Source: Paenibacillus sanguinis 2301083 = DSM 16941 (GTDB taxonomy: Bacteria; Bacillota; Bacilli; Paenibacillales; Paenibacillaceae). From it: a stretch of 64,000 bases of DNA. This document shows positions 26,568 through 35,408 of the stretch, in pieces. The stretch spans positions 124,001 through 188,000 of the forward strand of contig NZ_KB895382.1 of the NCBI RefSeq assembly GCF_000374825.1. The letters are read 5' to 3'. Position 1 is the first letter of the stretch. The number at the start of each line of letters is the position of its first letter. A program made the position numbers and the translations under genes. The notes below the pieces were generated by a model, which was not told where the DNA came from, did no database searches, and saw nothing but the letters and a program-made list of their open reading frames with translations.

Positions 26568-27651
26568 GTCTGTGAATTCGCATGAGACCTATATGAGATT
26601 GGCGCTGGAAAATGCAAAAGCCATGAGCGGACAAACAGCGCCAAATCCAATGGTTGGCGCTGTCATTGTAAATGAGGACAGAATTGTTGGAATCGGCTCG
26701 CATTTGAAGCCAGGAGAACCACATGCTGAAGTCCACGCTCTGCGAATGGCCGGAGATGCGGCCAAAGGAGCAACGATTTATGTTACGTTAGAGCCTTGCT
26801 CTCATCATGGCCGAACAGGACCTTGTGCTGAAGCTATTGTAGAAGCGGGTATTTCCCGGGTCGTTGTCGCGGCGTTAGACCCTAATCCGCTTGTCGCAGG
26901 CAGAGGAATTGCCATTTTGCAACAGGCAGGAATCGAAGTAATTCAAGGTGTATTGGCAGAGGAAGCAACTAAGCTGAATGAAGTATTTAATAAGTATATT
27001 GTGACCAAACGTCCTTTTGTTACTCTGAAATCGGCCATGACACTAGATGGGAAAATTGCGACCAGACAAGCAAGCAGCAAATGGATTACTTCAGAGGCGG
27101 CCAGAGAGGATGTGCATCGGCTACGTCATGAGTCGGCTGTGATTTTGGTGGGCGTGGGCACCATTGTTCACGACGATCCCCAGCTTACAACACGGCTGCC
27201 TGGTGGACGTCACCCGCTTCGTGTGATCCTGGACAGTTCACTGCGAATTCCTGAGCGGGCAAGGGTGATTACAGACGGTGAGGCCCCCACCTGGATTTTT
27301 ACGGGGCATCGTCCTGATGAAGCTAAGCAAGCAAGGCTGGAGCAGCTTGGAATCAAGGTATTCAGAACAGCGACACCGCAGGTCAATTTGGCTGAGGTGC
27401 TGGATGTGCTGGGTGCGCATGAAATGTCCTCTTTGCTGGTCGAAGGCGGAGGACAAGTCAACGCATCTTTTGTAGAACAAGGGCTTGCAGACAAGCTTGT
27501 GCTGTACATCGCACCCAAAGTGGTAGGCGGTCAGCAGGCTCCTACGTTTCTGGAGGGACTTGGCGTAGGGATGATGAATGAAGCCAAAGCTTTGCATGAT
27601 GTCAGCTTTTCGCAGTTGGGTGTTGACTTTAAAATTGAAGGTTATTTTTAA
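26560..27651 (+). CDS. ribD: Bifunctional pyrimidine deaminase/reductase RibD
   Basis: 363 residues. Deaminase domain (1-145) with zinc motifs PHAEVHAL and EPCSHHGRTGPCAEA; reductase domain (about 150-363) with KSAMTLDGKIATR, GVGTIVHDDPQL and LLVEGGGQVNASF. Both active sites look intact. With the GCHII it can turn GTP into ribitylaminouracil phosphate, but ribE, ribH and ribB genes are absent here. Start overlaps the ribA end; a terminator follows. Confidence 0.93.
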   Translation: MHESVNSHETYMRLALENAKAMSGQTAPNPMVGAVIVNEDRIVGIGSHLKPGEPHAEVHALRMAGDAAKGATIYVTLEPCSHHGRTGPCAEAIVEAGISRVVVAALDPNPLVAGRGIAILQQAGIEVIQGVLAEEATKLNEVFNKYIVTKRPFVTLKSAMTLDGKIATRQASSKWITSEAAREDVHRLRHESAVILVGVGTIVHDDPQLTTRLPGGRHPLRVILDSSLRIPERARVITDGEAPTWIFTGHRPDEAKQARLEQLGIKVFRTATPQVNLAEVLDVLGAHEMSSLLVEGGGQVNASFVEQGLADKLVLYIAPKVVGGQQAPTFLEGLGVGMMNEAKALHDVSFSQLGVDFKIEGYF

Positions 27652-27712
27652 GGGGACCCACTTCCGGGAAGCTGCTTAACCTGAGAGTGTTGTCAACTGC
27701 ATATCAAAAAAT

Positions 27713-27760
27713 AAGAGGGTGCACTTCAGTCATTCATTATGACTTTAGTGACACCCTCTT
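27713..27760 (+). terminator. Convergent terminator between ribD and the M20 peptidase
   Basis: AAGAGGGTG (27713-27721) pairs with CACCCTCTT (27752-27760), then TTTT; an inner CACT/AGTG pair extends the stem. Confidence 0.85.
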
Positions 27761-27783
27761 TTTACACAGGTGCTATGGACTTC

Positions 27784-29139
27784 TTATAGCGACTTCAAAT
27801 AGTGAACAAGGGTCAGCAGACCTTTGTCAAAGTTCTCCAGGTTGAAGTGCTCGTTAGGCGCATGCAAGTTCTCGTCCGGCAGGCCAAAGCCCATCATGAC
27901 AGCCGGGGCTGACAGTACGCGGGACAACGTTTCGACGATTGGAATGGAACCGCCATCCTTGGTGAACAAAGCACGTGTTCCGTAGACAGCTTCATAAGCA
28001 TCGGCCGCCTTTTGCAGATATGGATGGTCCGGGCTGCTCGTAAATGCGCGAGCCTTCTCGGTTGCCGTCACCTTAAGCTTGGCTCCAGGTTGCAGATGCT
28101 GGTGCAGGTGGCGTTCAATCCGGTCAATGGTCGCTTGCGGGTCCTGATCGCCAACAAGGCGGCATGTAATTTTGGCATGGGCTTCCTTAGGCAGCACCGT
28201 TTTGGTGCCTTCGCCCTGAAAACCTCCGTAGATTCCGTTTAGCTCCAGGGTAGGCCGTGCTCCTGTCCGTTCCACAAAGCTGTAGCCAGCTTCTCCGAAC
28301 AGGGCATCCAGGCCCAGATCGCGTTTGAGCTTCTCTTCATCAAATTGCTGCTTGGCAAACTCCTCATGCACCTGCGGGGTCAATTCCTCTACACCTTCAT
28401 AGAAGCCTTCTACCGTAACTCGCCCTTGTTCGTCATGTAAAGAGGCCAGCAAGGATACGAGGGCATGCAAAGCATTGGGTACGCCGCCGCCAAAGGTGCC
28501 GGAATGCAAGTCGGTATTCGCTGTGTAAACGGCTACCTCCAGTGCGCACAAGCCACGCAGACCGATGCAGATGGCCGGCTTGCCTGGAGCAAGCAGGGCT
28601 GTATCGGAGATTAACACAAGGTCTGCGGCCAGCTTCTCTTGATGAGCTTCTAGGAACGCCGGAAGGTTAGGGCTGGTCACCTCTTCTTCGCCTTCGATAC
28701 AGAATTTGATATTTACCGGCAATTCTTTTTCTTGCTTCAATAAGGCTTCAACAGCCTTGATATGCATAAATACCTGACCTTTATCGTCGGTGGCACCGCG
28801 GGCATATAGCTTGCCGTTACGGATGGACGGTTCAAAGGGAGGGGTCTCCCACAGCTCCAGCGGGTCTACCGGCTGGACATCATAGTGCCCATATACCAAA
28901 ACGGTCGGCTTGCCCGGGGCATGCACATATTCGCCATATACAACCGGATGTCCGGCCGTAGGGTGGACTTCAACATCTTCCACTCCGGCGCGTCGCAGGG
29001 CCTCAGCCATCCATTCGGCGGCTTTCAGCACGTCGGTCTTATGCTCGGAAAGAGCAGAGATGCTTGGAATCCGCAGCAATTCGTCAAGTTCCTTCAAATG
29101 TTCTTCACGGTGATTTGCAAAATAAGCTTGATACTCCAT
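27784..29139 (-). CDS. M20 family dipeptidase
   Basis: 451 residues, zinc exopeptidase. Metal ligands and catalytic residues are seen as H in LVYGHYDVQPVDP, D in YARGATDDKGQ, EE in CIEGEEEVTSPN, D in LISDT and H in ENLHAPNEHF. The dimerisation (lid) domain lies between about 185 and 330. Resembles CNDP-type dipeptidases that cut small peptides in the cytosol. ATG 29139 has GGGAGGAAC upstream. Single gene unit. Confidence 0.9.
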   Translation of the reverse strand: MEYQAYFANHREEHLKELDELLRIPSISALSEHKTDVLKAAEWMAEALRRAGVEDVEVHPTAGHPVVYGEYVHAPGKPTVLVYGHYDVQPVDPLELWETPPFEPSIRNGKLYARGATDDKGQVFMHIKAVEALLKQEKELPVNIKFCIEGEEEVTSPNLPAFLEAHQEKLAADLVLISDTALLAPGKPAICIGLRGLCALEVAVYTANTDLHSGTFGGGVPNALHALVSLLASLHDEQGRVTVEGFYEGVEELTPQVHEEFAKQQFDEEKLKRDLGLDALFGEAGYSFVERTGARPTLELNGIYGGFQGEGTKTVLPKEAHAKITCRLVGDQDPQATIDRIERHLHQHLQPGAKLKVTATEKARAFTSSPDHPYLQKAADAYEAVYGTRALFTKDGGSIPIVETLSRVLSAPAVMMGFGLPDENLHAPNEHFNLENFDKGLLTLVHYLKSL

Positions 29140-29328
29140 GGTCGCTAGTTCCTCCCGAACTGGATTTACCAGTATATTCTACACCTTTTTAGCCAAGAAC
29201 ACGAATATTGAAATCTCCAGAAGGCGGACCATCGCCTTTTCCTTAAATTAATCTTAAAAATCCCTCGCATTTTTTTAAAAATATTTAAGGTGTGATGATG
29301 TTATTTCTGGTAAAGTCAAGAAAGTAAG

Positions 29329-30636
29329 ATGGGAAAAGAGTCATTCAAGTCGTCCTTGAACAAATGGATGCAGAAAAAGAAGGGAGTCGTCGTTGTAATG
29401 GAAGAGAAGGACAAAAAAGAGCAGGAGACCACCGGCAGTCAAGAGGGCACCGGGCTTGAGCAAGAGCAAGGCCAGCCAAAGGCACAACCGGAGCCATCTG
29501 TGGAAGAGCGGCCGGAACAGAGCTTGGAGGAATTGCCCCAAGCATTAACGGAGAAAGCAAGCGCCATATCGCCAGAGACAGCAGCAGAAGAGGTGGAACC
29601 GGCTAAACCAAGTGAACCAGTGCTTGAAGCGAGTTCATTGCGGGACAACCCTCAAGACGGTGAGACGGTTCCTGTGATGGTCGCCGAAGATGGACAAGCC
29701 ATTCCAGAAGCTGCCGAAGGGGGCAAATCAAGCAAGCTTTGGCCCATCGTATCTCTCGTACTAGCGGTATTGCTGATCGTTGTATTAATCAAGCCTCCTT
29801 TTGCTACGAGCAAAGCAGAAGCGGTTGCCACAGTTAACGGGGTGGAAATTACCAAGGATCGTCTTTATGAGGCGATGATCGCCGGCGGAGGCCATCAAGC
29901 TCTCGACACTTTGATCAACCAGGAACTGATTGATCAAGAGGCCGCCAAGCAGAATATTACCGTTTCCGAGACAGATATTGAATCGGAACTGAAGATGTAC
30001 CTTACGCAATTCGGGTCTGAAGAGAAGCTGAATGAGGCGTTGACTCAATTCGGAATGACCCGGGATCAATTGGACGAGCAAATTGTACAGCAGTTGAAAT
30101 TAACGAAGCTGCTGGAGCCGCAGATTGAAGTAACTGACGATCAAGTCAAGCAAATTTTTGAGCAAAATAAAGAGTCGTTTAATACGCCTGAACAGGTTCG
30201 CGCTTCGATTATTCTGGTAGCTACAGAGGAAGAAGCCAAGGAAATCGTCAAGGAGTTGGATGGGGGAGCGGACTTTGCCGAATTAGCCAAGAACAAATCA
30301 CTGGACGTCATGACGAAGGGACAAGGCGGGGATACGGATTTCTTCGCTCGCGGAGAACAGGATCCATCGGTTGAGGAAGCCTCGTTCAAGCTTGCCAAGG
30401 GTGAGGTCAGCGAGCCGGTAAAAACGAGCGAGGGATACCAAGTCATCAAGGTTACAGACCGCAAGGAAGCTCATACCGCTACACTGGAGGAAAAGCAGGA
30501 AGAAATTCGCAAAGCCCTTGTTGCCCAGCAAGTCTCCGGCTTGTCCGGGACCTGGCTGCAGGATATACGCAACGGTGCGGAAATTACCAATGTATTCACG
30601 GATACGGATGAATCTGAAGCCGAATCCGGACAATAA
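29329..30636 (+). CDS. Membrane-anchored parvulin-type peptidyl-prolyl isomerase (SurA/PrsA-like)
   Basis: 435 residues. Residues 1-136 are charged, Glu/Pro-rich and likely disordered in the cytosol; one helix (137-158, LWPIVSLVLAVLLIVVLI) anchors it; a SurA-N-like helical region (about 165-270) and a PpiC domain (about 284-385, GQGGDTDFFARGEQDPSVEEASF) lie outside. PrsA proteins are lipoproteins, so this is a type II membrane variant of the same folding role. ATG 29329 has only a weak site; ATG 29398 with AAGGGAG at long spacing would shorten the cytosolic tail by 23 residues. Confidence 0.85.
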   Translation: MGKESFKSSLNKWMQKKKGVVVVMEEKDKKEQETTGSQEGTGLEQEQGQPKAQPEPSVEERPEQSLEELPQALTEKASAISPETAAEEVEPAKPSEPVLEASSLRDNPQDGETVPVMVAEDGQAIPEAAEGGKSSKLWPIVSLVLAVLLIVVLIKPPFATSKAEAVATVNGVEITKDRLYEAMIAGGGHQALDTLINQELIDQEAAKQNITVSETDIESELKMYLTQFGSEEKLNEALTQFGMTRDQLDEQIVQQLKLTKLLEPQIEVTDDQVKQIFEQNKESFNTPEQVRASIILVATEEEAKEIVKELDGGADFAELAKNKSLDVMTKGQGGDTDFFARGEQDPSVEEASFKLAKGEVSEPVKTSEGYQVIKVTDRKEAHTATLEEKQEEIRKALVAQQVSGLSGTWLQDIRNGAEITNVFTDTDESEAESGQ

Positions 30637-30664
30637 CTATATGCTACAAACCTGTCAGGTTACG

Positions 30665-30690
30665 CCGCCGGAGCATGCTCCGGCGGTTTT
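30665..30690 (+). terminator. Terminator of the parvulin gene
   Basis: A perfect 22-bp palindrome of CCGCCGGAGC arms (30665-30686) is followed by TTTT. Confidence 0.88.
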
Positions 30691-30821
30691 ATCCAGGTGT
30701 GGCTCCTTCTCACTTAATTCATACAATGTTTATTGAAGATTATGGAGATGAGGAAGTACAATGTAGGCAATGAGCTAAAGGTTGATTATGTCAGGTATGG
30801 ACGGGTTGGGAGGAAGGCAAA

Positions 30822-31580
30822 ATGTCGGAGTGGTACGAGCTTAGTTTTGGTGAAGACTATTTGCTGGTGTATAAGCATCGCGACGCACAGGGAGCCAAGC
30901 ATGAGGTTCAGCGAATGATCCGTTGGCTGGAGCTTCCTCCGGGGGCAAGAGTGCTTGACTTGTGCTGTGGCATGGGGAGACATTCGATGGCCTTGACGGA
31001 GGCAGGATACATAGTGACAGGTGTGGATTTATCTGAAGTGCTTCTGCGCGAAGCCAGGCAGGGTGATCCGGAGGGCAAGGTGGATTGGTACCAGGCCGAT
31101 ATGCGCGAGCTGCCACTGACTGGCCCGTTTGATGCGGTGGTCAATTTGTTTACTTCGTTTGGTTACTTCAAGCATGATGCGGAGCAGATCAGGGTGCTGA
31201 GGGAAGTGCGCCGACTGCTCAAGCCGGAGGCAAAATTCATTATCGATTACTTGAATCCGGACTATACCTCGGCTCATTTGGTGCCCTATTCCGAGCGAGT
31301 GGATGATGGCCGGAGAATTATAGAACAACGGCGAATTGAGGACGGTTATGTGATTAAGAATATCACCATTACCGACAATGGAATACCGGGACAGGGGAAT
31401 AAGCAGGATCACGGGGCCCGAAAATACATGGAGCGAATCAAGCTGTACTCGCTGGAGGAGTTCAAGCGGATGCTGGATGAGGCAGGATTGGTGCTGGACA
31501 AGGTTCATGGAGATTACGACGAGGAAAATTATCATCCACAAAATTCGCGCCGGATGATTCTGATTGGAGGGCGAAAATGA
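30822..31580 (+). CDS. Class I SAM-dependent methyltransferase
   Basis: 252 residues, Rossmann methyltransferase. Motif I VLDLCCGMGRHSMALTEAG, acidic GVDLSEVLL, QADMRELP and the post-motif LLKPEAKFIIDYLN are present. Substrate unknown. ATG 30822 has GGGAGGAAGG upstream. The next reading frame, a decayed MBL hydrolase, begins in an ATGA overlap, showing an old operon. Confidence 0.9.
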   Translation: MSEWYELSFGEDYLLVYKHRDAQGAKHEVQRMIRWLELPPGARVLDLCCGMGRHSMALTEAGYIVTGVDLSEVLLREARQGDPEGKVDWYQADMRELPLTGPFDAVVNLFTSFGYFKHDAEQIRVLREVRRLLKPEAKFIIDYLNPDYTSAHLVPYSERVDDGRRIIEQRRIEDGYVIKNITITDNGIPGQGNKQDHGARKYMERIKLYSLEEFKRMLDEAGLVLDKVHGDYDEENYHPQNSRRMILIGGRK

Positions 31581-31866
31581 CACAGATGAGGGAGGCTCGG
31601 CTCAGGGAACAAGAGCTTATCCTGTGCATCCCCGTCCCGATGGCGCCCACGCTGCGCAGTGTGAACAGAATCCTTGCTACAGCAGCAGTCGCAAAGCGGC
31701 TTTGAGATATGCGCTGCGCTCTTCGGCACGGAGCCTGGCATCCATCAAATGCGGTTTGCCATGTCGGAGATGTTGGCTCATTTGGTTGAACTGGTCCGAC
31801 GTGGCCGGGTTATGGAGCACACAATCGGAAGAGGTCGGCATACGATTATACTTTATGAACTAAAAC
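31577..31866 (+). pseudogene. MBL-fold hydrolase remnant with large internal deletion
   Basis: The ATG overlaps the methyltransferase stop (ATGA). The first frame gives MTQMREARLREQELILCIP and APTLRSVNRIL, like the N-terminus of MBL hydrolases (normally followed by an IDPG loop), but stops after 42 residues. A second frame from about 31700 gives FGTEPGIHQMRFAMSE and MLAHLVELVRRGRVMEH, like the C-terminal helical tail of the same family. The metal-binding core (HxHxDH) is missing, about 700-800 bases less than a full gene. Confidence 0.7.
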
Positions 31867-31916
31867 AAGCAGAAGCCACCGGGCCTGTCTACTACAGGCA
31901 TTGGAGGCTTCTGCTT
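31867..31916 (+). terminator. Convergent terminator before pgpA
   Basis: AAGCAGAAGCC (31867-31877) pairs with GGCTTCTGCTT (31906-31916), then TTAT, with an inner GCCTGT/ACAGGC stem. Confidence 0.8.
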
Positions 31917-31953
31917 TTATCGTCTTATGCCAAAGTATCGAATGTCCAGCTCT

Positions 31954-32520
31954 CTAGCGGTCGTTGTCTGTAGTCTCTTCGCCATGTTCTATCTCCCGCT
32001 CCGCTTGCTTGCGGTGAGCGATGCGGCTGCTGGCCGAAGCGGCAATGGCGCCGACAATGTCATCGAGGAACGTGTTGCATGGTCCTAGCTCCTTATCGTT
32101 CAATTGCTCCAGAATGCCCGGCTTAAGCTTGTCTATGTATCCATAGTTGGTAAAGCCGATACTGCCATACACATTCACGATGGAAAAGGCCAGAATTTCA
32201 TCTACGCCGTATAACCCTTCGTCATGGGCAATCATATCCTGCAGCTCGGGGATGAGCAGTCCTTGCTCAGCCATAATGTCCAATTGGATGCCCGTCAGCA
32301 CGGCATTTTGTACTTCGCGCTTGGTAAGCACCTGCTCGACATTGTGAACACACTCTTCCATCGTCAGGTTGGGATAATATTTATGCTGCAAAAACATGAC
32401 CAATTCCGCGATTTGCCCGGTTGTTACACCGCGCTTATGCAGCCACTGTCTAGTGGCGTCCGCGACTTTTTTACTATTCAAGCTATAAGGCAATTTGGCA
32501 TTAGGTTGTTCCTTCCCCAT
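31954..32520 (-). CDS. pgpA: Phosphatidylglycerophosphatase A family protein (YutG-like)
   Basis: 188 residues. Soluble-looking YutG/PgpA domain: LAFSIVNVYGSIGFTNYGYIDK and CNTFLDDIVGAIAA with the paired Asp residues of the family. In other bacteria PgpA removes phosphate from PGP in phosphatidylglycerol synthesis; the Bacillales form lacks the membrane helices and its role is less clear. ATG 32520 has AAGGGG upstream. Monocistronic between two terminator-bounded units. Confidence 0.85.
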   Translation of the reverse strand: MGKEQPNAKLPYSLNSKKVADATRQWLHKRGVTTGQIAELVMFLQHKYYPNLTMEECVHNVEQVLTKREVQNAVLTGIQLDIMAEQGLLIPELQDMIAHDEGLYGVDEILAFSIVNVYGSIGFTNYGYIDKLKPGILEQLNDKELGPCNTFLDDIVGAIAASASSRIAHRKQAEREIEHGEETTDNDR

Positions 32521-32676
32521 TACATCTACCCCTTGTCTTCGTTTAGTTTAGTCGTGTCCGCATAGATATGAAGCAGTCTGTCCAGTTCTCGGGAAAATAT
32601 AGTTATTTTTCGAGACAGGGCTCGTATATATAGTAATACAAACTATAGAAAAATGTTAGGGAGGAACGAACAGACA

Positions 32677-33741
32677 ATGAAATGGAACCGACAGATTCGT
32701 AATACCGCAGTGGTTAGTGTGCTATCGCTCTCGCTGTTGTTGTCCGGCTGCGGCATATTTGGAGGCAAGTCCTCCGCCCCCATCGATCCTCCGCCTGCGG
32801 ATATAGAAGCGCAGATGCTGGAAGGGCTGGACCAAGCTGCGCAGCAGACAAGCTATGCCCAGGAGGAGGACTTGTCAACAGTCTATCTGGAGAATGAACA
32901 TGGCAAGCTGGCTCCTGTAGCCCTGCGCCTGCCAGACGGAGAAGCTTCCTTGAAGCCGAACCGGATGCTGACCATGCTGGTGCGGGGCGGCAAATACGCC
33001 GGACTCCTTCCATCCGGATTTGAAGGAGTCCTTCCGGAAGGCAGTGAGGTTAAGGCGGTCACGGTGAAGCAGGATGAGAAACTGGCTATCGTAGAATTTA
33101 ATCAGGCATTTACCGGATACGAAGCGGCGGATGAGCGCAAAATATTGGAAGCCCTCACCTGGACATTGACCGGGGACCCGGGCGTGGAGAAGGTTCAGCT
33201 TTGGGTGGATGGGGAGAAATTAAATGAAATGCCAGTGGGCGGCACACCGCTTGATCGGCCGCTTAGCCGGCAATTCGGAATCAATCTTGAGCTTGGCAAG
33301 GAATCAAATCTGTCATTGTCTAGTCCGGTGATCGTGTACTTCTCCGCAGCCACGCCGGATGGTGTCCAGTATTTCGTGCCGGTGACCCGCTTCGTGCCGG
33401 CGGGCAGTGATCCGGTGCAAGCTGCCCTGAGCGAGCTCATCAAAGGGCCGGAAAACAAGGATGGCCTGGAGCGGGTGGTTACGGATAATACGAAGCTTGA
33501 GCGCGTTGAGATATCGCAGGAAGGAATTATCACCGTATCGCTTATGGATGATATGTTTGAAGCGGGTGAGAAGCTGCCGGCTCAGATGATGCAGTCATTA
33601 GTGCTGACTGTCACCGAAAATAAAGACGATAGCAAGGTGCGCATTTGGCTAAACGGCGACAAGGCAGTGTTGGGCATGGATAATCAGACCTATGGCGAGC
33701 CGGTTATGCGTCCGGAGGTGATTAACGAAATCCCACTTTAA
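32677..33741 (+). CDS. gerM: GerM-domain sporulation lipoprotein
   Basis: 354 residues. Lipoprotein signal ending LLLSGC, then two GerM domains (about 85-200 and 220-345; each has a P-D-G ... VPVTR or LRLPDG entry and an ALTWTLT / ALSELIKGP helix). GerM is needed for sporulation and germination, at the forespore-mother cell interface. ATG 32677 with AGGGAGGAAC upstream is chosen over 32653. As in B. subtilis it is followed by rph and rdgB. Confidence 0.93.
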   Translation: MKWNRQIRNTAVVSVLSLSLLLSGCGIFGGKSSAPIDPPPADIEAQMLEGLDQAAQQTSYAQEEDLSTVYLENEHGKLAPVALRLPDGEASLKPNRMLTMLVRGGKYAGLLPSGFEGVLPEGSEVKAVTVKQDEKLAIVEFNQAFTGYEAADERKILEALTWTLTGDPGVEKVQLWVDGEKLNEMPVGGTPLDRPLSRQFGINLELGKESNLSLSSPVIVYFSAATPDGVQYFVPVTRFVPAGSDPVQAALSELIKGPENKDGLERVVTDNTKLERVEISQEGIITVSLMDDMFEAGEKLPAQMMQSLVLTVTENKDDSKVRIWLNGDKAVLGMDNQTYGEPVMRPEVINEIPL

Positions 33742-33747
33742 GAGGTT

Positions 33748-33760
33748 GTTCAAAAAGTTG
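33748..33760. repeat. Half-copy of the MITE-like repeat end
   Basis: GTTCAAAAAGTTG differs by one base from the terminal repeat of the pair at 17.4-17.9 kb and sits just after the gerM stop. No right end is present nearby. Confidence 0.5.
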
Positions 33761-33776
33761 CTTGTCATCGCACTTG

Positions 33777-33800
33777 GCCCTGCGGATCCAGGGCTTTTTT
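33777..33800 (+). terminator. Terminator after gerM
   Basis: GCCCTG (33777-33782) pairs with CAGGGC (33789-33794) and is followed by seven T. Confidence 0.85.
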
Positions 33801-33886
33801 TGCGGAATGAGAAGGTGCTTTTATGACCACACTTTGATAGAATAAGAACAGCAAATGACAGCAAGAAAACGTAGGGGGCAGTATAC

Positions 33887-34645
33887 ATGAGAAGTCACGG
33901 ACGTGAGGCGAATGAACGCCGGTCGATGAATTTGACGATGAACATCAATAAATATGCGGAGGGGTCCGTCTATATCGAGGTAGGAGATACCAAGGTCATG
34001 TGTACCGCGACCGTGGAAGAGAAGGTCCCTATGTTTATGAAGGGACAAGGCAAGGGATGGGTAACAGCCGAATATTCCATGTTGCCCCGGGCAACGCAAA
34101 CCCGTAATCAGCGAGAATCAGCCCGCGGCAAGCAAAGCGGGCGGACGATGGAAATCCAGCGCTTGATCGGTCGGTCCCTGCGTTCTGTGGTCAATCTGCA
34201 TGCGCTCGGTGAACGCTCGGTGACCATTGACTGCGATGTGTTGCAGGCAGATGGCGGAACGCGGACAACCTCGATCACCGGTGCTTTTATCGCGATGGCA
34301 CTGGCCATGCACAAAATTTCGCAGAAGCACGCTTTGCCTGTTTTTCCAATTACAGATTATCTGGCTTCCGTCAGTGTGGGCATCGTCGGCGATCACCCAC
34401 TGCTTGACCTCAACTACGAGGAGGATTCCAAAGCCAAAGTGGATATGAACGTCGTGATGACAGGAACGGGTCAATTTGTGGAGATTCAAGGAACCGGGGA
34501 GGAAAATCCCTTCTCCCGCACCGAACTCGATGCCATGCTGGCGTTGGCCGAGAAAGGCATTCAGGAAATGATCGGGCAGCAACGTGAAGCCTTGGGAGCC
34601 ATTGCGCTGCAAATCGGCAGTGGGCAGCCCGGATCGGCGGTGTAG
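33887..34645 (+). CDS. rph: Ribonuclease PH
   Basis: 252 residues, full length. Phosphorolytic 3' exonuclease that trims tRNA precursors. Motifs: [10 protein letters not shown] at the N-terminus, [36 protein letters not shown] (with the binding arginines) and [22 protein letters not shown] 33887 has a G-rich site upstream. Followed at once by rdgB. Confidence 0.97.
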   Translation: MRSHGREANERRSMNLTMNINKYAEGSVYIEVGDTKVMCTATVEEKVPMFMKGQGKGWVTAEYSMLPRATQTRNQRESARGKQSGRTMEIQRLIGRSLRSVVNLHALGERSVTIDCDVLQADGGTRTTSITGAFIAMALAMHKISQKHALPVFPITDYLASVSVGIVGDHPLLDLNYEEDSKAKVDMNVVMTGTGQFVEIQGTGEENPFSRTELDAMLALAEKGIQEMIGQQREALGAIALQIGSGQPGSAV

Positions 34646-34646
34646 C

Positions 34647-35267
34647 ATGATCGAAGGACAAATCGTTATTGTTGCCACCGGTAACGCAGGCAAGGTGCGC
34701 GAGTTTGCTCATGCCTTGTCAGCGTTGAACAAGCAGGTACATAGTATGGCCGACTACCCGGATATTCCGGAGGTTGTGGAAGATGGGGCAACCTTTGCCG
34801 ATAATGCCCGCAAGAAGGCGAAAACGGTAGGCGATGCGCTGGGCAAGCCGGTGCTTGCCGATGACTCCGGCCTGTGCGTTGATCAACTGGATGGAGCGCC
34901 AGGCGTGTATTCGGCGCGTTATGCCGGAGAAAACGGCAGCGATGCCGACAATAACGAGAAGCTGCTGGCGGAGCTGGAGAAGCACCGGCTGGGCGAGGAT
35001 ACGGAGCAGCCGCTATTAAGCCCGGCCCGCTTCGTTTGCCATCTGGCGCTGTATGATCCAGCCAGCGGGCAGTTTATCGAAGCAACTGGAGAAGCAGAGG
35101 GCTGGATTACCTCGGAACCGGCGGGGGGCGGCGGATTTGGTTATGATCCGCTCTTCTATCTCCCGGCCTACGAGAAGACATTCGCCGAGTTGACTCTGGA
35201 GGAGAAGCAGGCTGTCAGTCATCGGGGCGTTGCCTTGCGCAAGCTGATGGACAAGCTGCTGTCGTAG
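34647..35267 (+). CDS. rdgB: dITP/XTP pyrophosphatase (RdgB/HAM1)
   Basis: 206 residues. Removes dITP, ITP and XTP from the nucleotide pool. Motifs: IVIVATGNAGKVREF, EDGATFADNARKKA, VLADDSGLCVDQLDGAPGVYSARYAG and GFGYDPLFYLP with the catalytic Asp in the DDSG run. The start is ATG 34647, one base after the rph stop, with no strong site, so it depends on coupling to rph. The earlier ATG at 34584 lies inside rph. Confidence 0.95.
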   Translation: MIEGQIVIVATGNAGKVREFAHALSALNKQVHSMADYPDIPEVVEDGATFADNARKKAKTVGDALGKPVLADDSGLCVDQLDGAPGVYSARYAGENGSDADNNEKLLAELEKHRLGEDTEQPLLSPARFVCHLALYDPASGQFIEATGEAEGWITSEPAGGGGFGYDPLFYLPAYEKTFAELTLEEKQAVSHRGVALRKLMDKLLS

Positions 35268-35344
35268 TAAACAGCGCAGAGAAGCGTCCTGGAAGGAGCA
35301 GCAACTATCGGGCAAACCTGGGGAACAAGCCCTTCAGCATTTCA

Positions 35345-35389
35345 AAAAAACATCCGTTTAGCCCTTTCCAGGCTGCGGATGTTTTTTTT
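35345..35389 (+). terminator. Convergent terminator after rdgB
   Basis: AAAAAACATCCG (35345-35356) pairs with CGGATGTTTTTT (35376-35387), with T-runs on both strands. Confidence 0.9.
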
Positions 35390-35408
35390 GGACGGAATCG
35401 TTCACCTC

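Noticed and set aside
26560-27651. Frameshift or dead active site in RibD
   Set aside because: Both zinc motifs and reductase motifs are intact in one frame.
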